Shown here one piece after another: positions 30,301 to 33,238 of a DNA stretch of 64,000 nucleotides (positions within the stretch are counted from its first letter, which is position 1; every line of letters starts with the position of its first letter). The notes under the pieces are model-generated. The model ran no database searches and was not told the origin of the DNA. It saw only the letters and a program-made list of their open reading frames with translations. The stretch comes from Billgrantia kenyensis (GTDB lineage Bacteria; Pseudomonadota; Gammaproteobacteria; Pseudomonadales; Halomonadaceae): contig NZ_JACEFT010000001.1 in NCBI RefSeq assembly GCF_013697085.1, forward strand, positions 1-64,000, written 5' to 3'. The position numbers and the translations under genes were made by a program.

Positions 30301-32415
30301 CAGGCGGATCAGGTGATGACGCTACACTCGGCCACCGGCGACGTGGATCATGCGACCGGTGACCGTCTGGTGGCGGGCAATAACCATCTCTATGGCGGAG
30401 ACGGCAACGATATCCTCATCGGCGACCATGGCGTGATCGAACTGGAAGCGAACGAGGGCATCGCCAACCTGCGCCTGCTCGACAGCCAGCGGGTGATCTC
30501 GGTGCACAGCACCGACCCGGCGTCGTATGGTGACAACCACCTCGAGGTGAGCGGTGGACGCAACATCCTGATCGGCGGCAGCGGGAACGACACCCTGCTG
30601 GGAGGCAGCGGTGACGATATCCTGTTCGGGGATCACGGTGACGTCTACTTCGGTGAAGCCAATGCCTTCGACCGCATCGTGCTGGCGACCACTCGCGTGG
30701 AGCAGCATGACGGCCATGACATGCTGGATGGTGGCGGGGGCAACAACGTCATCTTCGGCGGCCAGGGCAATGACATCATCGCGGCAGGGCATGGAAGCAA
30801 TACCGTGCTCGGTGATCTGGGTCGGGTGGAGTGGGACGAAGCCGGCAACATCGTGCGCGTGGTGTCCACCGATCCGGGCCGCAGCGGCAACAACCGCGTC
30901 AGCCTGGGCAATGGCGGCAACCTGGTGATCGGTGGCAGCGGCAATAATGAGATCGAGAGCGGCGACGGCAACGACCTGCTGGCCGGGGACCACGCCGAGG
31001 CGCTGTTCGATGAAAATGGCGTCATTGTCAGCTTCACTTCGCGGCATTTCAGCTACGGCGGAAATGACACCATTACCAGCGGTGCAGGCAATGACTGGAT
31101 CATTGGCGGCCATGGCAACGACACCATCACGGTGACGTCGGGCGACAACGTGGTGCTCGGCGACAATGGCCGGATCCTGGCCCGCGACGGTATCCGCCAG
31201 CGCGTCGAAAGCCTGGATACCCGAGCCTCGACCGGTGGCAACGACGTGATTCATGTCGGTACCGGCAACGACCAGGTCATCGCCGGGGTAGGCAACGATC
31301 GCGTGACCAACGTGGCGGGCGAGACCGTGATCATCGGTGACGTCGGCGTGATCCTCAGCGATGCCAGCGGGCGCTACACCATGGCCGAGACCGGCCGCAC
31401 CGACTTAGGGGGGGACAACCATCTCTATGGTGGTTCCGACCGCGACATCATGTTTGGCGGTCGGGGCAACGACTACCTGGATGGTGGCCCCGGTAACGAC
31501 ATCCTGTTCGGCGACTTCGGACGCGTGACCCGCACCTCGACGATGATCACGGTGGAGACCACCAATCACTTCGAAGGGGGCAACGACACGCTGATCACCG
31601 GCCCGGGACGTAACATTGCCATTGGCGGGGCCGGCAACGACAAGTTCGACGGTAACTTCGACCTGGACACCATGATCGGCGAGTACGCGCGGATTCGCAT
31701 CATGCTCAGCGGCAGTGGCGAAGCCGAGCAGATCACCTCCATCGTGACCCTGGCCCAGGGGCGTCTCGACCTGATTCGCCAAGCCCAGCAGGAGTTGTAT
31801 GAGGAAGAGCGGGACACCGCCGATGTGCTGGGTTGGCTGGACGTGACGCCTCAGGGGCTGTTGGGCAACGACAACCTCTACACCAGGCAGGAGCCGACCC
31901 AGTACGGTACCCAGGGGATGGACGGGCTGCGCAAGTTGATCGATGACTGGGTAGAGCGTCAGCAGGGTGCAGGCAGCGCTGCGCTACGCTCGAGCGTAGC
32001 CGCCTCGGTGGCTACCAGTGTCGCTGAAAGCGCCTCGACGCCGGCCCCCGACGCCACCGCGCCGGAGCAGGCCGCAGCTCAGGAGAGCGATGAAGAGGCT
32101 GTCGAGGAAGCTGTCGAGCATGAAGCAGAGGGCGAGCTCGAGGCGCCGCAGGCCGAGGAGCAGGAGTCACTGCCTGACCCGGACGATGCCGAGGCAGCCG
32201 TTGAGTTCGGCGGAGAGACCGGCCTGGAAGCTGCCGGCCTGCTGGGTGCCCTGGCCGGCGCCAGCGGCTGGGGCGTGGCACGCCGCGGCGGCAGCTCGAC
32301 AGTGAATGCCACTGGCATCGAGGCGCTGCGCCGCGCCCAGGCCGCCAGCGAGTGGCAGCGTCTGGTGGGCATGACTCCGGGCCTGCAGCAGGAGGAGGGT
32401 GATGACGACAAGTGA
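6394..32415 (+). CDS. Giant LEPR-XLL repeat protein (8,673 residues), presumed secreted surface adhesin
   Basis: The start is ATG 6394, with AGGAG at 6382-6386. Residues 1-32 form an Arg/Lys-rich leader without a Sec hydrophobic core; LEPRMLLSADP at 38-48 is the LEPR-XLL box. Then, approximately: 120-800, RTX-like GGxGxD blocks with an inserted surface-protein module at 600-710; 875-955, a flagellin hook-IN-like module; 1290-4540, dozens of Gly/Ala-rich units of about 53 residues predicted to be beta-helical; 4720-4830, a helical insert; 4860-6650, a second filamentous-hemagglutinin-like region; 6670-7130, Asp/Gly repeats; 7160-7640, Calx-beta-like domains; 7900-8430, RTX nonapeptides that should bind calcium; 8550-8608, a Glu/Ala/Pro tail; 8610-8629, a hydrophobic stretch followed by R8630-R8631. 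I found no cysteine. The mass would be near 0.9 MDa. The frame is intact over 26 kb, arguing for selection. Adhesion or biofilm is the likely role, by family analogy. Confidence 0.93.
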   Translation: MNRPLRKPLSDLISQLTRKSRRARRAQAEPSRFVFEGLEPRMLLSADPLTAAVAAGSDMVLRLNEDKQRLELVEQLEDQVQLLESFDLGEAKEHGITIQGSEDDDSLSFDTSLLDESVSGLIVNFHGGDGDDTLNLANSQGLVINFVGGDGDDRIMGLEGDTEWKVTGEGQGEAGESWLSFSGITDIDAAWYREEGDITPADDDFVHRLSATVDGLSWALFDERSLSLGGIAFEGIDELVGLHSQTLDYSDYATSVAVDLGTGEASGFRQVSGFGHVIGSNGDDILIGDSAATQGVILDGRNGDNLIVGGGGDDTLLAGAGQSTLVSVGGNDTFALSDSLGDEFSVAEAELTYVVERSSGDITLSNEGEQASIEADSGGVTFTHQPVEIVLAAAGNGQTLSATGYALGGVTFQARDGASSTLMLGSEQSDRFILGAGGGEVNAGGGDENLIEAQADVDMTLTDTSLVVGDGDWETWSLANVQLAHLVGGESDNVLDASLFSGGVRLEGVAGNNMLYAGQKDSILIGGSGDDELYGGEGADLLFGNGGNNLLDGGGGENTAMAATSHSLRLFGDADEATLLRGDLAERRTLELNYAPGTTVRFTYDGEETADLDIAADALEVQHALEQLTGIGAGNLQVSREIYTEGSEGDPQEMVRWTVRFVGDFMEVQSDGTFAKALANSEAFSVALVAGAAATTANSQRVQERTAGVDTLKNIQQGVLQAEHGNTVLDARGYSGSVLLQGGSGNDTLYGGDGVSQFVTLAGDNTIHAGSGENDIIGGAGRDHLIIQGSSVTVAGDTFEIGDTTSSYVNVDQLTLVGTEGDDTLEADGWHGLGEGSSLIELMQRGGASQADTEAFLAALGGDLTDDELEELGATSAILDITLADGSEHRLNIADARTIGDLLLLLNSVEGLEAEFDTAEGQLRVSDGSEGEGTFAIAANESAALLTDALGFGMSDSDWVSQPLAGAGVTFDARLGGNNTLKGSRGDDRFIVVAGEHDIDGAGGTNTLVASHGNGDISLLDDQLTLGELESDLANIDLAELLLTGGSDVTLRSTGFSGVTQFRVASAVDDVTVEAGDDDVVVVDLQAGSLDGLDAVDVSGGTLVGYWSGDSELSGVEQNFETDIELRAAGKLTLTDTTLTTNGADLTLIARHLTIDGGSKLDTGAGDLHVSAQLPPKVLAPVNGFVDVGLFDLSVSIDNAILEGANVRIDALLIDPERDWFNLRTGISAIDGGIDSALGFLQGLSLFGSISTLVANATIDIGTDAEITATAGDITVASEIDITADVSPTAAWGLGVSVSTLITRSNVHIHGNLSANDIHLSSSVTTTQNVEASPGGIGGVAGAVAISVLVSESRVMVWDDARITAGNDLTVSATTVENNTTKAASAPDKGMVGVALAVNVEHSRTEAQLAGTITVGNNLRVEAKTEQGDSNGAVTASAGTAKPSGGPSSLRDGVESTHADLMPTAVFGNFKQALGNKITGAAKQAVGAYAPDFIGKHFRESDEKKENTLDVAAALAISVDINIAEARLGTSVNRSGDALGDDERSTIQVGGEVDVEALSQHRPAVSASGDAKGVDPNKKEDKKSFGKQVLGNTIFAKYAKSLSDSQGSAVKGNDAAEAQKKKAQDDKIAGKDAAKLGVAGAVSFGLLDNRANASIEGNVDLDAGESISVEAASLNTIDTDSLWGMNLYTAGKAFGDLEGTYDHTSNAEGAVSVEPEGKVLVADGHQAGGEAGSVYRFLGEDEATLDLATEDFSDEERWESLGTPLDIRIDEFVDTLNSYTSGNLGLPGSFDSWTMATAEGKKLAIAGSANVFLVNQESDARIREGARINLGEAGDIAEAESPEPGQNVSVVARNDNHLFSLIGNVSLPKFAGANEADGAAWKKAFKSDIDKLKSGLAGVKSDGGAIGAAVGVHLLGGSATALIESGVKLVADSLNVQADNETVLLGMGASSGKADKVAFNATAVANVVNNTTLAQVQDGVELRIGGGSVDDESGLALRISANDETYAFGIAGGVAQGKSVGIGASAVVSVVERDTAAVLGSLSGPSGYSGNIVVGGDALVEASTFGVVVDMALAGAKAGGKSASGVSSEGGGSGTGGGSGGGTGEDDPNKWPNNQSNYDNVLAELRAKLGLGGGSSSGGETGGSGGGGGDKKGGFGLGVSGSAVVHIGNDNTQALIQGLESLDVEGATRVAANDSTHFGLLAGGASLALGGDDVQVAVAGAAALAFQEGITRARIDHVARFNSDGVLVEALRDGWAVIASAGLAVAKGQKGFGFAGSASVLRSERTIDAGLLNIEAGSLGLVEVTARDAANTIMIAGAVAGGGKAGVGGAAAFSHLSHDVEARADSLGSDGDDAAIAVAGMAVDARSEALIVSVAGSAGIGASAKGVGLAGTVAVNLVENTTEAVLKDAYLMAPAVEVDDEAVPFAVQVSAEDRSSIWSLSGAVGVGGPAGFGAAISVNYLANTTSALIQGGAIDQAAGVAVLAANTGLLRTLTIGVGASKKVAGSGSVSANMIFNSLMAAIDQAKVTGAQGDIAVRAQDRSQLIAISGAAAGAGAVAMAGSVSVNLIDNDTAALIRDSVITTQGSVLVDAASDALVVSVAIGGAGAGKVGLAGAISVNVIGGQTLALVEGGSLTAGGNIQVQATDSARVVVISIGAAGAGKVAGGVSSGTVQTDNAILARVDGATLDAHSGGVNVWAGLADDTRGDFDLSAIGLGIDLETEGTELAPGEDPDEDEPDIAPRDLSNVDWSSGVINISIAGSGAGAAAGSAAVGLNWMRSSVRAEITGGASVTARDDISVVAADRKGLVNMAFGVAGAGKAAGGAAISFNYIGGDPSDPSRTVDNTSDDDVDASEDMLILAGIESDHGYIPGQVAAIVDDATLTSTLGSVEVVASAEAQLLNITAGGAGAGKVALAGSIGINFMQHDLLATIRNGADVTATQGDVSVSASVAPIMINVAGAAAGAGAAGLAGASATNDMASMLKAGIEGADTSVTAGGKIDVVAELIRVTSVPSIDTDDSLIPEADEDEDRPATPEQGDQIWSFALSGAGAGKAAVAGALSLNWLRTDVEAVVDGATLSATGDITVKASDDLGLNAFTAAGAGAGAFAMAGYMAYNYIGGNPDDPTDHAANRIHALIKNGATVTSSTGGVTLAAHSDSRINAYSLGGAVAGLAALSGTTSLNFTRKDIRADVVAGATVSAASDIVIAAGDTSKITSASAQVNVAVKGGAAGISVSYHDIENSILAGSQASTLTTSDEGNIRITADSRSENLIVIAGVTYGTFGAGAGNAGSSLIANATQARIDGGNVTADGSLLVHADSFDTSRITLGTVAVGAVALGGGVGVDLMGSRSEAWIGGGATVHAYGNGDGLDVIDRWEDGWAEQNRNGVVVLATSRMEFLTLAMTVAGGAATALAANVTVDGISGHTHAWIENARVSSDRDVVVRALHRGDGDSGGGSAAIDMTAAGAAGVDVSLLDHQTRAWIDGGDYQGDGAMVTASNIDVEARADVTFLTVAIGVAVGLGGAAAAGSAGAIDLSIQTLAYVQDVELSAGSIRVEANNRVDGRYIIGAAAGSGGVGIGAALAVGLLNPEAIALVSNATLVASQHIDVQARQRMDLGITVATGAFGSTAGLAGAVSVMTSSAITEARIDNSHLVAGGNVKVLASTTTTVNERDSLAGYLQGVGAAAVGGVGAGASVDVMVLREQTRATVGNGSRIDAGGSISIEAELERHLNSSVVAFAGGLGAGLAGAISVISLGAGLSEESFAEISELNDLIGDTFAGFQGGEFDLQEAAGDSDSGSEPFDEEAEREAFENDFDAPANAGNHNQANRARTNEVMGDLTSGLSTDRLFDVEEGQLVGDTAATVGRNVSLAAGNAITVEAEERLEQHTLTGSGAVSGFASVGISIAVLELNGAVSASVGYGSDLAAGGTVRVASQFDADADLQAYGGAAAPSVAVGGQVVTLTDRTEQLSYLESGSAEGQGVSILSASQLEVLAHAQRDYQLTAAGGAIGYVAAGVSIGIASLQGNTQAYLGAHTQVGDPSYAEGSVLESITVASTSEDTVTLSVTAVAAGIGAGAGNRSEIELSTGVNAWVGQGASLYAGAVTVAASAIPLLESSTLGVSAGGLAVGVSETIITLGMDIQARVGDAQGDATDVDILAETLDIRAALERPSSGHNINAKATGASGALVGVDATVVRLRDTTNVLAELGSAAAVTLAANGTLQARREQALRDSDSSPIDPEAWEGWTGAPLDDDFIMPAPEVGLSVMALQESSMNAASDSYAGGLLAAGASVNRLTQTTVTTARIGEGADVISFGGVDVIARSEQISRMDTVAGSGGLVSGAGVGVRAVADSRVLAEVADDAALTLVDTADSITISALQRVDVDGQMRAVTGGLIAGAGAEGIYDLTLQTLARVGEGASLLASEIGVSATTEAIKNDQVTNDRDNSRGEVYGVVAGGGAYVTITVDLDTRVQIEDAAQLRTSTAVSPDGMGGSDGSGDIQLRARNVLDLQDRASLTSGGLGAGGGVETLIDADAVLAEVRVGGADIDAFGQFTASANTQADLNAVIYMDVYGAASVSVGRADVVFRPDNLVTIAAGSIRADGNIWLLAGRDSQYGYDEHRIAAAVDTFAGSALPFDDVDATIRVLQNNQILVGGQAAVRGGGDINLFANDYDPVPMLARAKAVNWVNSALGAIDNLLGGGGFENTGGSTSSVSIGGVTVDGVVETGINRDQRLVITLADGKTLEELMALNPADAEDFQAFRDAIVAEAGFDDIGFTIGFGRTDSELFQALYEAEERLRAYVGVGSQRAVDQFSAEVDRLKQRLIDRGLSTTTDSGEVVPDNREVLEIHLDDIDATAGRIRVLADYLVGSGDLISPTDSNITILNKLPARLVVNDITINEQLGGVYLNGSIMANDQEINDLNRLPVDLTGTSLANFGYDGDPDASPSPKITIVNSYANAGQIGDLDAADALYAGLGVSANYDLYLDTFDRDFADPSVLVQGSIYAPLADALIAAGQDFELSGLEGNPDASVVVRGLAIQASDNVTINSSRYTLGPLPEAVIRDFTNGWVEPADGGEFTIPDWMRDMFPFLPEVPDNSEELFEALENWTYGPNNRAPSLQAANITINADWVNLNGHIKSGIDEFDIVITQADAEQIRNTNRSSTFLLTEASQSSGVNVAYNPETGRIEVDDVIVRGGNVHIEGRIINTGDGLIDVMAGYGHINIDNQTSYALDLAELNVVNTGSGNLTIIDRRLDNGNEVRRLESYYDEEEGRFVVSRTGEDDQFFSRDELIDYSDLTFSPQQGLRYAFEVMQVNETREEYTIRTSAWAGLSALASDPPDESSSRTIELDRFLKPSDSNEKGYIYLGSSDQSRYEYSRVSEENKSTPGSSGDGVIYIGEEGSDDAIKLDSDNYIPKGYYATSGMNHVSTNWIGTKTYEQTFSQTTVTHVTHTHDVAADREVKINFFGKEAGRIHIESVGDVVLSDSLRNDTGTTRIDTEGSIRFAGDNPGNRDVSGRDVVLNADEGIGRMQVGADDEPVAETLDVVTHGGWVTAHSARGDILLGNSLSQPDHLHIASVTAERGDVYLESSRSILGHEAVDTHVSGQAITLNAAGSIGAGSGLLDSLRIDSSARSGEVAATERLADIVNVNAGGDVRLAEVDGDLRLFHLQAGGDVHLAIDGSLIDVNDIVEIDERTYEELKNGVWQALSLTDESRVQEAIDNLVARRTSEYQAYWDYRLAASDDRIGELTYGADYELIQLDDHYAVLVKRDGDGKLTGIVDLTPMGSDDAATVHQLLGSGATATLAREDLVEAPTTLDLESIDDDDLRLAMESLLASENRGWLLSAHALAGVASGETLTYRRVVDYDADAKVTLNAQQREAIAASMRQNLRDDGVPEDELDDRVAAAIETIEASRTLRYHELHETFYGAEVPASERPPEYLDLDWQASIDEAAVTANVKVWTEQELLSLVGEGLLKETTSTQFEIQEPNIHAGGDIHITAGANIGSIDDYVVIDLTGGGEDAPSFGALSEEERVLLSAAERNDITYLEGALVDAEASFRNLQETGDGSTELELVRSDGGDWGGLDLASGDWLYVNGDTLNYTANGIYFEVLAVDGDTLSLRTMAPEVIAEEQRNVQLGKVMLDPTDEVNNGRALSHVVIDQRSDIQVALSGDSAVYLSAGGAIYLGSEGDITIAQLEAGRAEGLDGNIRIKVRGEILSRDATIIGDGAILEAATGAIGSEQARINLDLGSGLITARAQESIWLHAVESANIASLFSERGDIGVSAVENIMDGLSHDLLKILAQQGDIYLEAQTGSVGASDGSNPLELEARLGAIYVTAAENVSLRTPDGDMRIGLIDAQEGRVELGADLSIISANPLHEMAGDHDPLAANVIADRLQLHTLLGGIGSVAQDLVIRTQGRVDIDADSGGSGAGSIYVTELSDELSLGTVRAGGGREGSALAFLTALGSIQSVLRQDEEHNLLSANVHLIAGGDIGRSDKVIKAAIGNLQGTSTGGSVYFDNTGHLVVHEDGLTAAGDIEITTNSPMTVSENLISHSGNIYLYAMESSDPHDNGDIVTFANGALVEAEQGSIFVSAGDGIVIEDDQVVLRASRDIHLRVETWETTLLGTRLDDTQASSVLRGTLEAGDSIVMQGGDEKGQHWLIEEDALLIATTVRLDTGDGENDFELQGRIEAESVLLNAGQDRDELWLGGWIIADQVLVHGGAGDDRVTFDGDHRLGRLEVDLGAGNDTLRVHGVIHASEGMRFDGGAGDDDLMLHADELIGEIELYGGDGDDLITVVELNSREDLLTLDGGSGSDTYRIVLHQGESANYEITVADSGAINDGVDFLFIEGRGFDDYTDILDRDLNDHVDGNMSDLFLIRRNFIARMDGDSTQGVTSDNVERINYGADINGRVTVNGHDGDDVFVVDDTSALMTLDGGNGNDRFQIGQIFEDHPNPEGTAVDGYYASGVRVGDEIRVTQTTLGYLSYGNSEAMVIYGGDGDDEFIVYSNKALLRLEGEDGNDNFVIRAFIAGDTIEVRGGEGDDNIEYNINAPVSIDGGSGYNTVTVLGTEADDNFVITEDGVFGAGLNIGFDNVQRVRVDGLEGDDTFYVLSTRFDVVTELIGGVGSDTFIIGGNVTGRVVSADPEGRSSLVTHGLVTKDEAYQRLLADGLPVLVADEGQGAVVVEQPGGHTSVVEGGAASSWWLSLALPSEGIAEGTLVTLTVSAAMSSTNDRNRTPEGGRSAESVMLSLTEDGEYTQAINVDFEFKDGEWTPRQEVFVKAPEDDVVEGTRSVTVSYLAQVQAPGEEAIPEVLQGLLEQPINNTMVTVYDASQGDLVFDVPNERLYLIEGDETTRQDGEFALRLSTPPQPGETITVTLDLSAFGDRVEAVGGNTLTFTADNWDEPQAVTLRAVDNDRVENRLDGRLAFDVTTDATDSVYSDAEPGTVRVTVYDNDSPSLVVQQSDGRTLVTQQGGTDSYTLRLSQAPSEPVTVRLFSDGLTEFVLGERVVLDEVFSGELGVTVLAGTTAGPVLRLGEGSWRELGLDVGMYLDLVDAEGKALEGSFRINHIDADGDLHLTGAADLDHMLGETLSLTQVTTPAVVFEDTNWYQPVVIEVAADGHFVAAENTAYDMTFPPQPNVLDRIQGPLILNGGVGDTDRSLNAAIMLPGEKSAYLDKDGDDANVAPQTGLQEAEDTDRLIIHADASVADLEGRLSATHLGGLGMGEGVLQQDDGLGGGGTVDTERGIHYFGFEVVELLLGSGSDELHIDADPVAHHGDWHVTASGELAVLNRSEGRWLDDGFRRGDSLLIGGERFTVLDITQGGGLLLDRPMAVLPPAGSAPVIREMPLTVVHGGGGDDKITIVGGYEAQMPLIVFGDTSRSGERYSAVGGQPSRLAQPFSHPGNNLLDASGAIGGVVLVGGAGNDTLIGGAGNDQLFGGGGSNTLDARAGGNNHLYGNGSIDVDLSVRLSQADQVMTLHSATGDVDHATGDRLVAGNNHLYGGDGNDILIGDHGVIELEANEGIANLRLLDSQRVISVHSTDPASYGDNHLEVSGGRNILIGGSGNDTLLGGSGDDILFGDHGDVYFGEANAFDRIVLATTRVEQHDGHDMLDGGGGNNVIFGGQGNDIIAAGHGSNTVLGDLGRVEWDEAGNIVRVVSTDPGRSGNNRVSLGNGGNLVIGGSGNNEIESGDGNDLLAGDHAEALFDENGVIVSFTSRHFSYGGNDTITSGAGNDWIIGGHGNDTITVTSGDNVVLGDNGRILARDGIRQRVESLDTRASTGGNDVIHVGTGNDQVIAGVGNDRVTNVAGETVIIGDVGVILSDASGRYTMAETGRTDLGGDNHLYGGSDRDIMFGGRGNDYLDGGPGNDILFGDFGRVTRTSTMITVETTNHFEGGNDTLITGPGRNIAIGGAGNDKFDGNFDLDTMIGEYARIRIMLSGSGEAEQITSIVTLAQGRLDLIRQAQQELYEEERDTADVLGWLDVTPQGLLGNDNLYTRQEPTQYGTQGMDGLRKLIDDWVERQQGAGSAALRSSVAASVATSVAESASTPAPDATAPEQAAAQESDEEAVEEAVEHEAEGELEAPQAEEQESLPDPDDAEAAVEFGGETGLEAAGLLGALAGASGWGVARRGGSSTVNATGIEALRRAQAASEWQRLVGMTPGLQQEEGDDDK
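10250..20020 (+). repeat. Array of ~53-residue Gly/Ala-rich coding repeats within the giant gene
   Basis: Consecutive units share the pattern GAGAGKVAxAGSxSVNxI, then a polar turn, xAxIxxGAxVTAxGDIxVxAxD. Measured spacings between adjacent GAGAG cores are about 159-162 bases (for example 14044 to 14206 and 15532 to 15691). Units are diverged at DNA level rather than identical, which should keep the array stable against recombination. Gly/Ser linkers (residues about 2088-2155) and acidic linkers (nt 14560-14630 and 15455-15510) interrupt the array. The alternating hydrophobic pattern suggests a right-handed beta-helix or a related stacked fold. Confidence 0.75.
26530..27790 (+). repeat. Internal Asp/Gly-rich RTX-like block
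   Basis: The coding sequence has recurrent GGxGDDxF/I motifs (GGAGDDRV, GGAGDDDL, GGDGDDLI, GGNGNDRF, GGDGDDEF, GGEGDDNI) with spacing wider than the nine-residue RTX period. It is probably a set of calcium-binding beta-rolls alternating with short beta domains before the Calx-beta-like region. Confidence 0.65.
30140..31690 (+). repeat. C-terminal RTX nonapeptide repeat region
   Basis: Tandem GGxGxDxLx repeats (GGAGNDTLIGGAGNDQLFGG and many later copies such as GGSGNDTLLGGSGDDILFGD) recur to GGAGNDKF at about 31630. In known RTX proteins such repeats fold on external calcium, which drives secretion and prevents folding in the cytoplasm. They support extracellular export with the C-terminal end emerging early or folding outside. 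Confidence 0.85.
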
Positions 32416-33238
32416 AGGCCAGTTCGATCGAGCCGCCCAGATGCGTGACTTTCTGGCCGGCCTGGCCATGCCCTTCAGCCTCGAGCAGTCGGCCAAGTGC
32501 CGGCCCGGGCGGTGGTCTCGCCAGCGCTATCTTTTCAGTACGCCTGTGGATGCGCTAGGCCCGGACAGGCTGGCTCGTGAGCTGCCCCGGCTGCTTGCCT
32601 CGCTTGGCATGGGTGAAGGCGATGCCGCTGCCTTCCTCGACGGCATGCAGCTGCCTTCCGGTGGGCTCGCCCACTACCTCCATCTTGGTGTCGAAGACGG
32701 TCGTCCCAAGGCCTACTGGGAGGCGAGTCAGCCGCCGACGCTCGGGCCTGGAGAGCGCTTCGTGCTCTACCGAGCGTGGAAGTGGTGGCCGGGAGAGGAG
32801 GCCGCCGTTTCGGATTATGTGCTGGTGCCCACTGCCGGCGAGGCGCGTCAGGCGATCCAGGCGCTGCTGGCCGACCTTCCGATGGCGATGACTGATCTAC
32901 TCGAGCAGCTCGAGGTGAGCTTTGCGCTCAGCCAGACTCCCTGGCCGCCGCTGACGGTGCGAATCGAAGAGCGACGTGGTGAAAGCCCTACGCCTCGCCA
33001 CTCCTTGAATCTCCACCTGTATGGCGCACGGCTTCCCTTGGGTGCGTTCGCCGGCCTGGTCATGGGCTTGAAGCGCGAGTGGTCCAGTGCGCCACGCCAG
33101 GCGACCGTCGACTGGGTGGCGGCTCATGGCGACGAGCTGTTGAGCAACTTGTCCTTCGGCTACGGCGAGGATGGCAAACCTTTTCTGACCTGTTATCACG
33201 GTACACGCCTGTGCAGGCCGGCAGCGAGTGAGGAATGA
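32402..33238 (+). CDS. Unknown protein encoded immediately after the giant gene
   Basis: The 278-residue protein starts at ATG 32402 inside the last codons of the giant gene (14-base overlap), preceded by GGAGGAGG in the giant gene's own C-terminal codons; a GTG three bases earlier is an alternative. Its stop overlaps the next gene's start. It is soluble, without signal peptide or membrane segments. Visible blocks include QSAKCRPGRWSRQRYLFSTPVD, GLAHYLHLGVEDGRPKAYWE, RFVLYRAWKWWPG and, at the end, LSFGYGEDGKPFLTCYHG. I do not recognise a family or catalytic motif. Tight coupling with the giant gene suggests a substrate-specific chaperone or exporter component, which is inference from position. 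Confidence 0.85.
   Translation: MTTSEGQFDRAAQMRDFLAGLAMPFSLEQSAKCRPGRWSRQRYLFSTPVDALGPDRLARELPRLLASLGMGEGDAAAFLDGMQLPSGGLAHYLHLGVEDGRPKAYWEASQPPTLGPGERFVLYRAWKWWPGEEAAVSDYVLVPTAGEARQAIQALLADLPMAMTDLLEQLEVSFALSQTPWPPLTVRIEERRGESPTPRHSLNLHLYGARLPLGAFAGLVMGLKREWSSAPRQATVDWVAAHGDELLSNLSFGYGEDGKPFLTCYHGTRLCRPAASEE

Noticed and set aside
6394..32415. Several RGD tripeptides in the giant protein as integrin-binding motifs
   Set aside because: The protein is very rich in G, D and R, so scattered RGD is expected by chance; none lies in a distinctive loop or repeated context.
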